DNA of 32,073 bases from Microbacteriaceae bacterium (GCA_947453465.1 CANGGL010000015.1:1-32073); one strand, 5' to 3'. Counted from the first letter of the stretch, positions 15,791-23,514 are shown. Numbers and translations are program-made. Notes: generated from the sequence alone by a model not told the origin.

Positions 15791-16975
15791 ATGACCGAGA
15801 CCATCGATTTAGCAGCAACTGCCGACGAAATTCTTGAGAAACACTTTGTCGGCCTGCATTCTGGTGGCGGCAAGAGTTCAATTGAGGGTGGCCAAACGGC
15901 TGCGAATCAAGCGCTGGCAAATCTAGATATTCGTCGTTATGCCTCGGACCGCTCCGAGGTCCTTCCGCTGAGCCGCCGCGGTGCAACTGTCCTTTCTCCT
16001 TATATCCGTCACAATCTGCTGACTTTGCAAGAGGTCTGGGATGCCGTCAAGGATGCTCCGGCCAACGATCGTGAGAAGTTCCGCGATGAACTTCTATGGC
16101 AGGAATACGCGCGCCACTTATACGGCCGAATCGGCGAGCACTTCTTCGATAACCTGCGCTTTCAGCAAAATCGAGACAGCCCTGGTGATGGTTGGAATCG
16201 AGACATGTCTTGTATCAATCTGGTTGTCGGCGAGCTCGAGGTGGACGGTTGGCTGGTCAACCAAACTCGCATGTGGCTGGCCTCCCACTGGACAGTTCGA
16301 AATGGCAAGGGTTGGCTTCACGGACAAGAGCGCATGTATCAGAACCTCCTGGATGGCTCTAGAGCCGCAAACCTGCTGGGCTGGCAGTGGACGGTCGGGT
16401 CGGCGGGCAAGCCATACGGGTTTGCACGATGGCAGGTTGAGAAGCGTGCACCTGGGGTCTGTTTCAAGTGCCCGCTCAAGAAGAATTGCCCGATCGATGG
16501 TTTCCCGGCTGAAATCGAACTGCCGCCCACCGAGAAGCTCACTTTGCTCGAGTCTGACCCGAATCTTGCTTCGACCACCGGGCCGCTGGTCACCACCAAA
16601 ACGCGCACTCCTCGAGAAGTCTTGATTACTGTCGACTCGCTTGGCGATAAAGACCCGGCTATGGCGGCTAACCCCGAACTCCCTGTGGTCTTCGTCTTCA
16701 ACCGCGATGCTCTGGGTAAATTGCAGCTATCGTCCAAGCGACTGCATTTCTACATCGAGACTTTGAAAGACCTCTCCACGCGCCGCGATCTTACGGTCCT
16801 GCTGGGCAGTCCTTACGACTATGCCAAGTCACGCGATGTTGCCGTGACTTTTGCCCCGGTACCGAGCTTCAAAAAGTTTGAAAATCTGGCCGAACTGCAC
16901 CCGTATCAATGGCTCCGAACCCCGCATGCCAAGAACGTTCAGTCGTTCAGCGCCTGGCGCCGAAGCATCCACTAA
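15791..16975 (+). CDS. Photolyase/cryptochrome-like flavoprotein with permuted domain order
   Basis: The 394-residue protein begins directly with the helical photolyase core instead of the usual antenna-binding alpha/beta domain. Residues 30-240 carry family signatures: LSPYIRHNLLTLQEVW, RDELLWQEYARHLY, then GWLVNQTRMWLASHW and NLLGWQWTVGSAG, the FAD-binding region. Residues 273-394 then read like the normally N-terminal Rossmann-type domain (REVLITVDSL, PVVFVFNRDAL, KRLHFYIETLKDL). Cys141, Cys224, Cys227 and Cys233 (CFKCPLKKNCP) recall the four cluster ligands of iron-sulfur bacterial cryptochromes/photolyases. It may repair UV-damaged DNA or sense light. The ATG at 15791 lacks a clear ribosome-binding site. 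The family call is firm; permutation and Fe-S binding are inferences. Confidence 0.8.
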   Translation: MTETIDLAATADEILEKHFVGLHSGGGKSSIEGGQTAANQALANLDIRRYASDRSEVLPLSRRGATVLSPYIRHNLLTLQEVWDAVKDAPANDREKFRDELLWQEYARHLYGRIGEHFFDNLRFQQNRDSPGDGWNRDMSCINLVVGELEVDGWLVNQTRMWLASHWTVRNGKGWLHGQERMYQNLLDGSRAANLLGWQWTVGSAGKPYGFARWQVEKRAPGVCFKCPLKKNCPIDGFPAEIELPPTEKLTLLESDPNLASTTGPLVTTKTRTPREVLITVDSLGDKDPAMAANPELPVVFVFNRDALGKLQLSSKRLHFYIETLKDLSTRRDLTVLLGSPYDYAKSRDVAVTFAPVPSFKKFENLAELHPYQWLRTPHAKNVQSFSAWRRSIH

Positions 16976-16984
16976 AGAGGTCTT

Positions 16985-17000
16985 GGCGCCTAGGCGCCTA
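16985..17000. repeat. Palindromic tandem 8-mer between convergent genes
   Basis: GGCGCCTA is repeated twice in tandem; GGCGCCTAGGCGCC (16985-16998) is a perfect 14-base palindrome. It covers the DUF1905 stop codon and the space after the photolyase-like gene, so it may form a small stem at both transcript ends. Confidence 0.6.
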
Positions 17001-17277
17001 GCCGAATTTCAACCTCAAGCAGCTGATCCACGTCTAGCTTCAGAGGAAGACGCACCGCATTTTTAAGGGGCAGCACATAGGTGCCATCTTTAGCAAACAT
17101 CGAGGTCTTGAATTCAATGCCACGGATGGTCGCGACCGCCGGAATCATGCCCCAGCCATACGAGAGAACTTGGACTGCCGCCCGAATCTGGTCGGCTTGC
17201 TCGGTCGGAACACTGACGAAGTAAAACGGCGCGGGTCCCCGCCACTCCCAGACGCGACCGCTGAAAGAAAAATTCAT
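16990..17277 (-). CDS. DUF1905 domain protein
   Basis: This 95-residue protein is almost entirely a DUF1905 domain, a small beta-barrel-like fold of unknown function. The characteristic segments are FSGRVWEWRGPAPFYFVSVP, then YGWGMIPAVATI and a C-terminal TYVLPLKNAVRLPLKLDVDQLLEVEI. Many DUF1905 proteins are fused to a YdeI/OmpD-associated or VOC domain; this one stands alone. Its ATG directly follows the stop of the upstream VOC gene (TAAATG), so the two are probably translationally coupled and act in the same process. No catalytic residues can be named. Confidence 0.8.
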   Translation of the reverse strand: MNFSFSGRVWEWRGPAPFYFVSVPTEQADQIRAAVQVLSYGWGMIPAVATIRGIEFKTSMFAKDGTYVLPLKNAVRLPLKLDVDQLLEVEIRLGA

Positions 17278-17541
17278 TTATTGTTCGATGAAGTCTTGAA
17301 TGATAATTTTCTTCATCTTGCGCAAGGCTGCCCAGGCATATGCAGACTTGGCTGGGTTGGTGCTGACGATGAACTCGTGGCCATGGATGGAGAACTCTGA
17401 GGTCATCAATTTGCCGTCTGCCTCCGGGCGCCCCGAGCTGTGCAGCACGAAGTTGGCAAAGGTAGCCGCATAGAACTCAAGGGCTTCGCCTAGGTTTCCG
17501 TCGAACCAAAGAAAGGTTTTTAGCGTCGTTGGCTTTGTCAT
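17278..17541 (-). CDS. Shortened VOC (PhnB-like) family protein, apparent internal deletion
   Basis: The 87-residue product starts like a PhnB-type VOC protein: KTFLWFDGNLGEALEFYAATF, then LMTSEFSIHGHEFIVS. Full members are about 130-160 residues. Here, after about residue 64 the sequence jumps to AALRKMKKIIIQDFIEQ, which resembles the extreme C-terminus of that family (AMLQMKKIDIAALE). About 45-60 residues from the middle appear to be missing in frame. It could be a degenerate remnant or a minimal half-module that dimerises. The ATG at 17541 has TAGGCT 6 bases upstream, so the mRNA is probably leaderless. It is coupled to the DUF1905 gene and diverges from the TipAS gene. Confidence 0.7.
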   Translation of the reverse strand: MTKPTTLKTFLWFDGNLGEALEFYAATFANFVLHSSGRPEADGKLMTSEFSIHGHEFIVSTNPAKSAYAWAALRKMKKIIIQDFIEQ

Positions 17542-17547
17542 TCCACC

Positions 17548-17553
17548 AGCCTA
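17548..17553 (-). promoter_or_regulatory. Leaderless -10 element of the VOC-DUF1905 pair
   Basis: On the minus strand TAGGCT is followed by 6 bases (GGTGGA) and the VOC ATG. The spacing puts the transcript start on the start codon. Confidence 0.45.
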
Positions 17554-17577
17554 GACCGGAGCTGCCCTGAAGGTGAA

Positions 17578-17583
17578 TAGTCT
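17578..17583 (+). promoter_or_regulatory. Leaderless -10 element of the TipAS gene
   Basis: TAGTCT is followed by TTATTC (6 bases) and ATG 17590. There is no ribosome-binding site, so a leaderless transcript is likely. It lies 24 bases from the divergent VOC -10. Confidence 0.5.
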
Positions 17584-17589
17584 TTATTC

Positions 17590-17928
17590 ATGTCTATGTT
17601 CGAACCCAACTCGCATCATCAAGAGTTCAACAAGCGCGATGAAAAGTATGACGAGTACCGGCGTGGGCATGAGCTAATCGCCAAGAATCTGGCCGACCTG
17701 CTTCGTGCCGGCAAAGAGATTTCGGACCCAGATGTGCAGCACTGGATAGGCAAGCACCATGAGTTCGTTTGTCAGTTTTGGACGCCCAATCAAATTGCCT
17801 ACAAGTCGTTGGCGCTGACGTACGTCATGGATCCGGCGTTCAACGCAACCTACGAAGCTTTCGAACCGGGTCTAGCTAAATATATTCAAACCGCAATCAA
17901 TGTCTGGGCGAACGCCAATCTGAAGTAA
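17590..17928 (+). CDS. Stand-alone TipAS ligand-binding domain protein
   Basis: The 112-residue helical protein matches the TipAS domain, the drug-binding half of the thiostrepton-responsive regulator TipAL, including the signature VQHWIGKHHEFVCQFWTPN and the C-terminal helix FEPGLAKYIQTAINVWA. The MerR-type DNA-binding half is absent, as in the short TipAS form, so it may sequester a small molecule or be a haem/thiopeptide-type binding protein rather than a regulator. TipAS usually has about 140 residues, so the N-terminal helix is short here. ATG 17590 is favoured by a leaderless -10; ATG 17596 is an alternative. It converges with the cysteine desulfurase gene. Confidence 0.8.
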   Translation: MSMFEPNSHHQEFNKRDEKYDEYRRGHELIAKNLADLLRAGKEISDPDVQHWIGKHHEFVCQFWTPNQIAYKSLALTYVMDPAFNATYEAFEPGLAKYIQTAINVWANANLK

Positions 17929-17978
17929 TTCGGGGGAGCGGGCTTTGGCAGTCGGTCGAGGCGAGCAGCGCCAAGAGG

Positions 17979-19115
17979 TTAGCCGAGCAGCGCGGCAAGG
18001 CTCTCGCTCAATGCCACCACCGCGGTTTGCAGTTCTTCCTCTGTGGTCTCGTGAGAAAAACTGAACCGCACCGCGCTCTGAGCAACCTCGGGTTCAACGC
18101 CAATTGCCAGCAAAACGTGTGATGGCTCATCTTTGCCAGCCGCACAGGCCGAACCGCTTGAGCAAATAATGCCGCGCTCTTCTAGTTGCAGCAACACCGC
18201 TTCTCCGCTCACTCCAACAAAACAAAATGAGGCGATGCTGGCCAGCCGCTCGGTCGGGTGCCCCGTCGGAAGGGCGTTCGGGGCTGCTTCCATTACTTGC
18301 AAGATAAACGAGTCTCGAAGGGTGGCAACTCGACGAGATTCGCTCTCACTGTCAGGCAAGAGTTCAAGGGCCGTGGCCAGAGCAACGGCCCAGGCCACGT
18401 TTTCGGTGCCAGATCGAAGCCCGTTTTCCTGACCTCCACCATGAATGATTGGTTCGGCCTTAGTACGACCTCGAACATAGAGCGCACCGGAACCCTTGGG
18501 TGCCCCAAACTTGTGTCCCGAGATGCTCAAGGCGTCAACCCCGAGGGTCTTGACGTTGAGGTCAACCCAGCCGACGGCCTGAACCGCATCGGTGTGAAAT
18601 AGTGCGCCGACCTCGCGCGCGGCAGTGGCCAGGGCGTTGATTGGGTGCAGTGTGCCAATCTCGTTGTTGCCAACCATCAGTGTGACCAGTGTGGTGTCCG
18701 GGCGGAGAGCAGAGCGCAAACCGTTGACGCCCCCGAGAATGGAGCCAACCTCGTCTAGGTCGAGCCAGGTGACCTCGAAAGCGTGGATTCGCTCAAGGTA
18801 TTCAATCGCAGCTAAAACCGCCTCATGCTCGCTCTTGGCGCTGACCAGATGCTTGCCTCGCGGGTTGGCTAGGGCCAGTCCGATAATTCCAAGATTGTCG
18901 CTCTCGGTGCCGCCAGAGGTGAAGATGATTTCCGAACCACGAGCGCCCAACCAGTGAGCCACGCGCTCTCGTGCGCCGTCCAGAGCATTTGAAGCTCGGC
19001 CGCCCAATTCGTGGGTGCTCGAGGGGTTGCCAAACTCATTGGTCAACAATGGCCAAGCGGCCTGAAGAGCCTCGGGTCTAACCGAAGTGGTGGCGGCGTT
19101 GTCCAGGTAGATCAT
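17979..19115 (-). CDS. Cysteine desulfurase (NifS/IscS-like) of the NAD operon
   Basis: This 378-residue PLP enzyme converts cysteine to alanine and delivers sulfur as a persulfide for Fe-S cluster assembly. The PLP lysine is Lys202 in SISGHKFGAPKG. The catalytic cysteine is Cys324 in CSSGSACAAG. The pocket motifs TSGGTESDNL and HTDAVQAVG are present. It is the last gene of nrtR-nadA-nadB-nadC, starting 17 bases after nadC. This position suggests it serves the oxygen-sensitive [4Fe-4S] cluster of NadA, a known arrangement in some bacteria (NadS/NifS-like), although it may also act in tRNA thiolation. The N-terminal start MIYLDNAATT is family-typical. Confidence 0.92.
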   Translation of the reverse strand: MIYLDNAATTSVRPEALQAAWPLLTNEFGNPSSTHELGGRASNALDGARERVAHWLGARGSEIIFTSGGTESDNLGIIGLALANPRGKHLVSAKSEHEAVLAAIEYLERIHAFEVTWLDLDEVGSILGGVNGLRSALRPDTTLVTLMVGNNEIGTLHPINALATAAREVGALFHTDAVQAVGWVDLNVKTLGVDALSISGHKFGAPKGSGALYVRGRTKAEPIIHGGGQENGLRSGTENVAWAVALATALELLPDSESESRRVATLRDSFILQVMEAAPNALPTGHPTERLASIASFCFVGVSGEAVLLQLEERGIICSSGSACAAGKDEPSHVLLAIGVEPEVAQSAVRFSFSHETTEEELQTAVVALSESLAALLG

Positions 19116-19132
19116 GGAAGCAGTCTCGTTAC

Positions 19133-19987
19133 CTAGTGCGAAATCTTCACGTCAAGACCGAGGTCAAGCGCACGGGCGCTGTGTGTCAGCGCGCCAACCG
19201 AGATGACGTCGACGCCGGTCGCTGCGATTGCGGCAACCGTTTCAAGGTTTACTCCGCCAGAGGCCTCGACCACTGCCTTGCCTGCGATGAGTGCAACACC
19301 GGCACGCAGGTCGTCCAGGTTGAAGTTGTCGAGCATGATGATGTCAACGCCGGCGGCAAGCACCGGTGCAATCTGGTCTAGCCGGTCAACTTCAACCTCG
19401 AGTTTCATGGTGTGCGGCAGTTCGTTCTTCACCCGGCGAAGTTCGGTGGTCAGATCCTTGCCGCCCGCGGTCAAAATCGCTAGGTGATTGTCCTTAGCCA
19501 TCACGGCATCAGAAAGACTGAAGCGGTGGTTTCGGCCGCCACCAGAAACCACGGCGTGACGTTCGAAGGCACGCAGACCAGGGGTGGTCTTGCGGGTGTC
19601 AACGATTCTGGCATTGGTGCCGGCAACGGCCTCAACATACTTGGCCGTGAGGGTCGCGATGCCGCTCATGCGCTGCACAAAGTTCAGGCCGATTCGTTCG
19701 GCGGTGAGCACAGCTCGTGCCGATCCGGTGACGACGCCAAGTTCCTGACCGGCAACAAAGGTGTCGCCATCTTCGAGAAATAGCTGAACATCCAGCGTTG
19801 GGTCGGTTAGCAAAAACGCAGCTGCAAAAACGTCTGCTCCACTGAACACTCCGGCCTCGCGTGCGGCCAGCTCTGCGGTTGCGGTGGCGTTGACCGGGAT
19901 GAGGTGCTCGCTCGTGACATCGCCCCAGGGCGCATCCTCGTTCAGGGCGCGCTGGACAACTTCTTCGATGAGGTGGGTTGAAAGCAT
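19133..19987 (-). CDS. nadC: Nicotinate-nucleotide (quinolinate) pyrophosphorylase
   Basis: NadC joins quinolinate with PRPP, releasing CO2, to make nicotinate mononucleotide, the third step of de novo NAD synthesis. The 284-residue length is standard. Family motifs include EDAPWGDVTSE near the N-terminus, NFVQRMSGIATLT, DTRKTTPGLRAFERHAVVSGGG with the phosphate-binding Arg/Lys residues, and the C-terminal barrel strands IIMLDNF and VEASGGVN. Its ATG overlaps the nadB TAA by one base (TAATG), implying coupled translation. The product feeds NadD and NadE, which are not in the window. Confidence 0.96.
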   Translation of the reverse strand: MLSTHLIEEVVQRALNEDAPWGDVTSEHLIPVNATATAELAAREAGVFSGADVFAAAFLLTDPTLDVQLFLEDGDTFVAGQELGVVTGSARAVLTAERIGLNFVQRMSGIATLTAKYVEAVAGTNARIVDTRKTTPGLRAFERHAVVSGGGRNHRFSLSDAVMAKDNHLAILTAGGKDLTTELRRVKNELPHTMKLEVEVDRLDQIAPVLAAGVDIIMLDNFNLDDLRAGVALIAGKAVVEASGGVNLETVAAIAATGVDVISVGALTHSARALDLGLDVKISH

Positions 19988-21540
19988 TACTTTGCCTTTC
20001 GCACGATGGTGATTGGCTTTGCCATCGATGGGTTGGTGTTCGGGAAGTCAAGTCGGTAGTGGCCGCCGCGAGACTCCTCGCGGGCTAAAGCAGATTCGGT
20101 AACAGCTCGAGCGAGCAGGAGCAGGTTGGCATCCTCCCAGTCGGTGAAGAGACGGTTGGTCACGTCCGCCGAACGCCAGCCAGCCAGGGCTCGGCGTGTG
20201 TCGATCAACTGATTTGCCTCTCGCGCCAATCCAACGTTGTCCCACATCAGAGTCTGCAGCTCAACGCGGTCAACCACGTTCAGCGAACTTCGTGGAATCA
20301 GGCTGTCGGCTTCGTCAATCAGTTCAATTTCGGTTAGCAGGCCGGTTTCGCGCCAGCGGGCGCTGGCCGCCTGTTTTGGCCAGGCTTCATCGAGCACCTG
20401 AACTGCGCGGCGAGAAAAGACAATCGATTCGAGTAGCGAGTTTGATGCCAATCGGTTGGCGCCGTGTGCTCCCGTGCAAGCAACTTCGCCAACTGCAAAA
20501 AGGCCCTCAATCGATGTTCTACCCCAGACATCGGTGGCTACTCCACCCATCCAATAATGGGCCGCTGGTGTGACCGGAATTGGGTTTTTACCCCAGTCCA
20601 GGCCGTATGACCGAGTGGTCTTGCTGATGCTCGGGAAGCGACGGTTTAGGAAATCCGAGCCGAGGCCGGTTGCGTCGAGCAGTACCGGCTGCCCGCCCTG
20701 CGAGATCATCTCGGCCTGGATGCCGCGCGCGACTACATCTCGCGGAGCGAGCTCGGCAAGCGGGTGAATCCTCTGCATGAAGCGCTCGCCTTTGTTGTTG
20801 ATCAGGACCGCTCCGTCACCGCGAACGGCTTCTGAAATCAAGAAGGAGCCAGGCACGGCCAAGGCCGTTGGGTGAAACTGATAAAACTCAACGTCGGCCA
20901 AATCGGCACCGGCACGGAAGGCGGCGGCCACACCATCGCCGGTGGTCACCGAGGGGTTAGTGGTGTGTCGATAAAGCTGTCCGGCACCACCGCTGGCAAG
21001 GATGACTGCGTCGGCCTCAACAAAGTGTTTGCCTGATGAGTCCATCAGGTGAACACCCTTTACGACGCCATCGACCACCTCAAAGTCAATGACGAAAGTG
21101 TGTTCGTGAATCTCGGTTGCAGTTGCTCGAAGCGTTTCAACTAAGGCTCGACTGATGTCGGCACCCGTGGTGTCGCCACCCGCGTGCAGGATTCGGGCAT
21201 GCGAATGCGCCGCTTCTAGCCCAAGGGCGAAGGCTGCGCCTTGCTTATCGAAGTCAACGCCAAAACGCACCAAGTCGTTGATTCGCTGCGGTCCCTCTTC
21301 ACAAAGCACCTGAACCGCCGGCTCAAAGCAATAGTCGGCGCCGGCCGAGAGGGTGTCTGCTACGTGCTCGGCGACCGAGTCATCGTCGGCAACCACGGCA
21401 GCAATTCCACCCTGGGCATAGTGGGTGTTGCTTTCCGAAAGGGTAGATTTTGTGACCAAAACCACTTCGTGAGTTCGGCTGCCCTCTACGGCTGCGATGA
21501 GCCCGGCTATGCCGCTACCGATAACTACAAGTTTTTTCAT
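19987..21540 (-). CDS. nadB: L-aspartate oxidase
   Basis: NadB oxidises L-aspartate to iminoaspartate with FAD, the first step of bacterial de novo NAD synthesis; NadA then uses the unstable product. The 517-residue protein has the FAD-binding motif VIGSGIAGLIAAVEG at residues 5-19. It also has the substrate-loop region THYAQGGIAAV, HPTAL (fumarate-reductase-like catalytic His), PAAHYWMGGVATDVWGRTS and GEVACTGAHGANRLASNSLLE. The C-terminal helical domain begins near residue 420. It starts 7 bases after the nadA stop and overlaps nadC by one base. Confidence 0.96.
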   Translation of the reverse strand: MKKLVVIGSGIAGLIAAVEGSRTHEVVLVTKSTLSESNTHYAQGGIAAVVADDDSVAEHVADTLSAGADYCFEPAVQVLCEEGPQRINDLVRFGVDFDKQGAAFALGLEAAHSHARILHAGGDTTGADISRALVETLRATATEIHEHTFVIDFEVVDGVVKGVHLMDSSGKHFVEADAVILASGGAGQLYRHTTNPSVTTGDGVAAAFRAGADLADVEFYQFHPTALAVPGSFLISEAVRGDGAVLINNKGERFMQRIHPLAELAPRDVVARGIQAEMISQGGQPVLLDATGLGSDFLNRRFPSISKTTRSYGLDWGKNPIPVTPAAHYWMGGVATDVWGRTSIEGLFAVGEVACTGAHGANRLASNSLLESIVFSRRAVQVLDEAWPKQAASARWRETGLLTEIELIDEADSLIPRSSLNVVDRVELQTLMWDNVGLAREANQLIDTRRALAGWRSADVTNRLFTDWEDANLLLLARAVTESALAREESRGGHYRLDFPNTNPSMAKPITIVRKAK

Positions 21541-21547
21541 CTTGGGC

Positions 21548-22828
21548 CTAAAGGGGCTTCGCCGCCAACATGCGCTCTAGTGCCACGCGGGCATCGGTGG
21601 CAACATTGTCGTTCACGACAATTTGGTTGACCGTCTCGCCGGCAACAAGGCGCTCGAGCACCCAGGCGAGGTATCCGGGGTGGATTCGATACATAGTCGA
21701 ACATGGGCAAACCACTGGGTCAAGGCAGAAAATGTTGTGCTGCGGATACTGTGCGGCAAGACGCTGAACCATGTTGATTTCGGTGCCGATGGCGAAGGTA
21801 GTCGGCTCGGTTGCTGCTGCCACCGCCTTGCGAATGTAATCCGTTGAGCCATACTCGTCGGCGGCATCAACCACGGCCATCGGTGACTCCGGGTGAACGA
21901 TGACGCGAACGCCAGGGAACTCCGCGCGCGCTTTATCGATCTGGGCAACGGTGAAACGCTTGTGCACCGAGCAGAAGCCGTTCCAAAGGATCACCTTGGC
22001 TTCGTTTAGCTGCTCCGCGGTGTTGCCACCCAGCTCTTTGCGGCCGTGCCAAAGTGGCATCTGGTCCACGCTGATTCCCATCGCCTTGGCGGTGTTGCGG
22101 CCGAGGTGCTGGTCGGGGAAGAACAAGACGCGCTGGCCGCGCTCAAAGGCCCACTTGAGCACGATTTCGGCGTTCGATGAGGTGCAGACGATGCCACCGT
22201 TTCGGCCGCAGAAGGCCTTGAGGGCTGCCGAAGAGTTCATGTAGGTAACGGGAATGACCGGTGCTAGACCCGCAGCGTTTGGCTCGGTGCCGTAAAGCTC
22301 CATCAGCTGTTCCCAGCAGTCCTCGACCGAGTCTTCGTCGGCCATGTCGGCCATTGAACAGCCGGCCGCCAAGTTCGGCAGAATCACTTTTTGCTCGTCG
22401 TTTGAGAGGATGTCGGCGGTTTCTGCCATGAAGTGAACGCCGCAGAACACGATGTGTTCGGCTTCGGGGCGACCCTTAGCTGCCACCGCGAGTTGGAATG
22501 AGTCACCTAGGTAGTCGGCGTGCTGAACGATTTCTTCACGCTGGTAGAAGTGGCCGAGGATGACAACTTTGTCACCGAGGGTCGCTTTAGCGGCAACGAT
22601 TCTCGCGTGCAGCTCATCCTGGGTCGCGGTCTTGTACTCATCTGGCAAGACGCCCTGACGTGGAGCATCCGCCGGGATGACATCCTCGCTCGACGAACCA
22701 GGTCCGTAGGCCGCTGGGCCGCCATCAAACTCCCATGGGCCCTTAGCCAAGGAGGTGCTGCAAGTCGAGTCTTTCGACTGGCCCTTCACGATTAGCTGAA
22801 TGCGCTCGTTCACAGATGCTGTTGTCAT
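21548..22828 (-). CDS. nadA: Quinolinate synthase
   Basis: NadA condenses iminoaspartate with dihydroxyacetone phosphate to make quinolinate and depends on a [4Fe-4S] cluster. The 426-residue length matches the longer Bacillus/actinobacterial type. Probable cluster ligands are Cys129 (VFCGVHFMAET), Cys286 (WNGFCSVHKRF) and Cys374 or Cys376 (VVCPCSTMYRI). The HFYQREEI segment and IVHPESP are conserved substrate-site motifs. The ATG overlaps the nrtR stop as ATGA, so it is translated from the nrtR-led transcript. The desulfurase at the end of the operon is its likely sulfur supplier. Confidence 0.96.
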   Translation of the reverse strand: MTTASVNERIQLIVKGQSKDSTCSTSLAKGPWEFDGGPAAYGPGSSSEDVIPADAPRQGVLPDEYKTATQDELHARIVAAKATLGDKVVILGHFYQREEIVQHADYLGDSFQLAVAAKGRPEAEHIVFCGVHFMAETADILSNDEQKVILPNLAAGCSMADMADEDSVEDCWEQLMELYGTEPNAAGLAPVIPVTYMNSSAALKAFCGRNGGIVCTSSNAEIVLKWAFERGQRVLFFPDQHLGRNTAKAMGISVDQMPLWHGRKELGGNTAEQLNEAKVILWNGFCSVHKRFTVAQIDKARAEFPGVRVIVHPESPMAVVDAADEYGSTDYIRKAVAAATEPTTFAIGTEINMVQRLAAQYPQHNIFCLDPVVCPCSTMYRIHPGYLAWVLERLVAGETVNQIVVNDNVATDARVALERMLAAKPL

Positions 22829-23514
22829 TTGGTTTCCCCTGCGGTGATGGTGGTGGCTCGATAAAGTTTTGGTGGTCGATGGCGAGTGCCAGCCAAGCGC
22901 TCTCCGGTTTCTTCTACGGTGCCGGTTGATTCGACCATGCGGCGGAAGTTGCCCGGGTCTAGCTCGCGGCCGAGAACTGCTTCATAAACCTCGCGAAGTT
23001 GGGCGAGGGTGAAAGTTTCGCTGAGGAACACGTGCGCAATGCGGCTGTATTCGATCTTGTTGCGCAAGCGGCCGAGTGCATATTCGATGATTTGGTTGTG
23101 GTCGAAGGCCAGCGTAGGCAGTTCGTCGGCCCAGAACCACTGGACATTCTCACTTTGGATGGCACGGTCGGCCTCATCGGCGCCGACTAGGGCCCAGTAA
23201 ACAATCGAAACCACGCGTTCGGCAAGCTTGCCTCCGGCTCGGTCAACGCTGCCAAAGGCATAGAGCTGCTCGAGATAGCGCGGTTCTAGTCTGGTGGTGT
23301 CTCGCAGGGTGTGTGATGCCGAGGTGGCTAGATCTTCGTCGGTGTTTAGCGGTCCTCCGGGCAGAGCCCACTGTCCCTCAAATGGTGCACGGATTCGCCG
23401 AACCAGGGGAGTTGCCAATTGCAGACAGCCATCGCCATTTGGGCGTAGGGCAAAAATAACCGTTGAAACGGCAAGGGTTGGCGTCTCGATGGAGCTCGTG
23501 GCCCAGCTGCTCAA
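22825..23514 (-). CDS. nrtR: NrtR, Nudix-related repressor of NAD biosynthesis
   Basis: NrtR proteins combine a Nudix-like effector domain, which binds ADP-ribose or related NAD metabolites, with a C-terminal winged helix that represses NAD genes. Residues 10-140 are Nudix-like (STVIFALRP; GQWALPGGPLNTDEDLATSASHTL, a degraded Nudix box). Residues 165-225 form the winged helix (FTLAQLREVYEAVLGRELDPGNFRRMV, then GTRHRPPKLYR). The start is TTG 23514 with only a weak ribosome-binding site. As the first gene of nrtR-nadABC-desulfurase, it is probably autoregulated through two palindromes in its promoter. The nadA ATG overlaps its stop. Confidence 0.92.
   Translation of the reverse strand: MSSWATSSIETPTLAVSTVIFALRPNGDGCLQLATPLVRRIRAPFEGQWALPGGPLNTDEDLATSASHTLRDTTRLEPRYLEQLYAFGSVDRAGGKLAERVVSIVYWALVGADEADRAIQSENVQWFWADELPTLAFDHNQIIEYALGRLRNKIEYSRIAHVFLSETFTLAQLREVYEAVLGRELDPGNFRRMVESTGTVEETGERLAGTRHRPPKLYRATTITAGETK

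Noticed and set aside
19136-19783. Plus-strand ORFs inside nadC
   Set aside because: Shadows of nadC in other frames with no independent signals.
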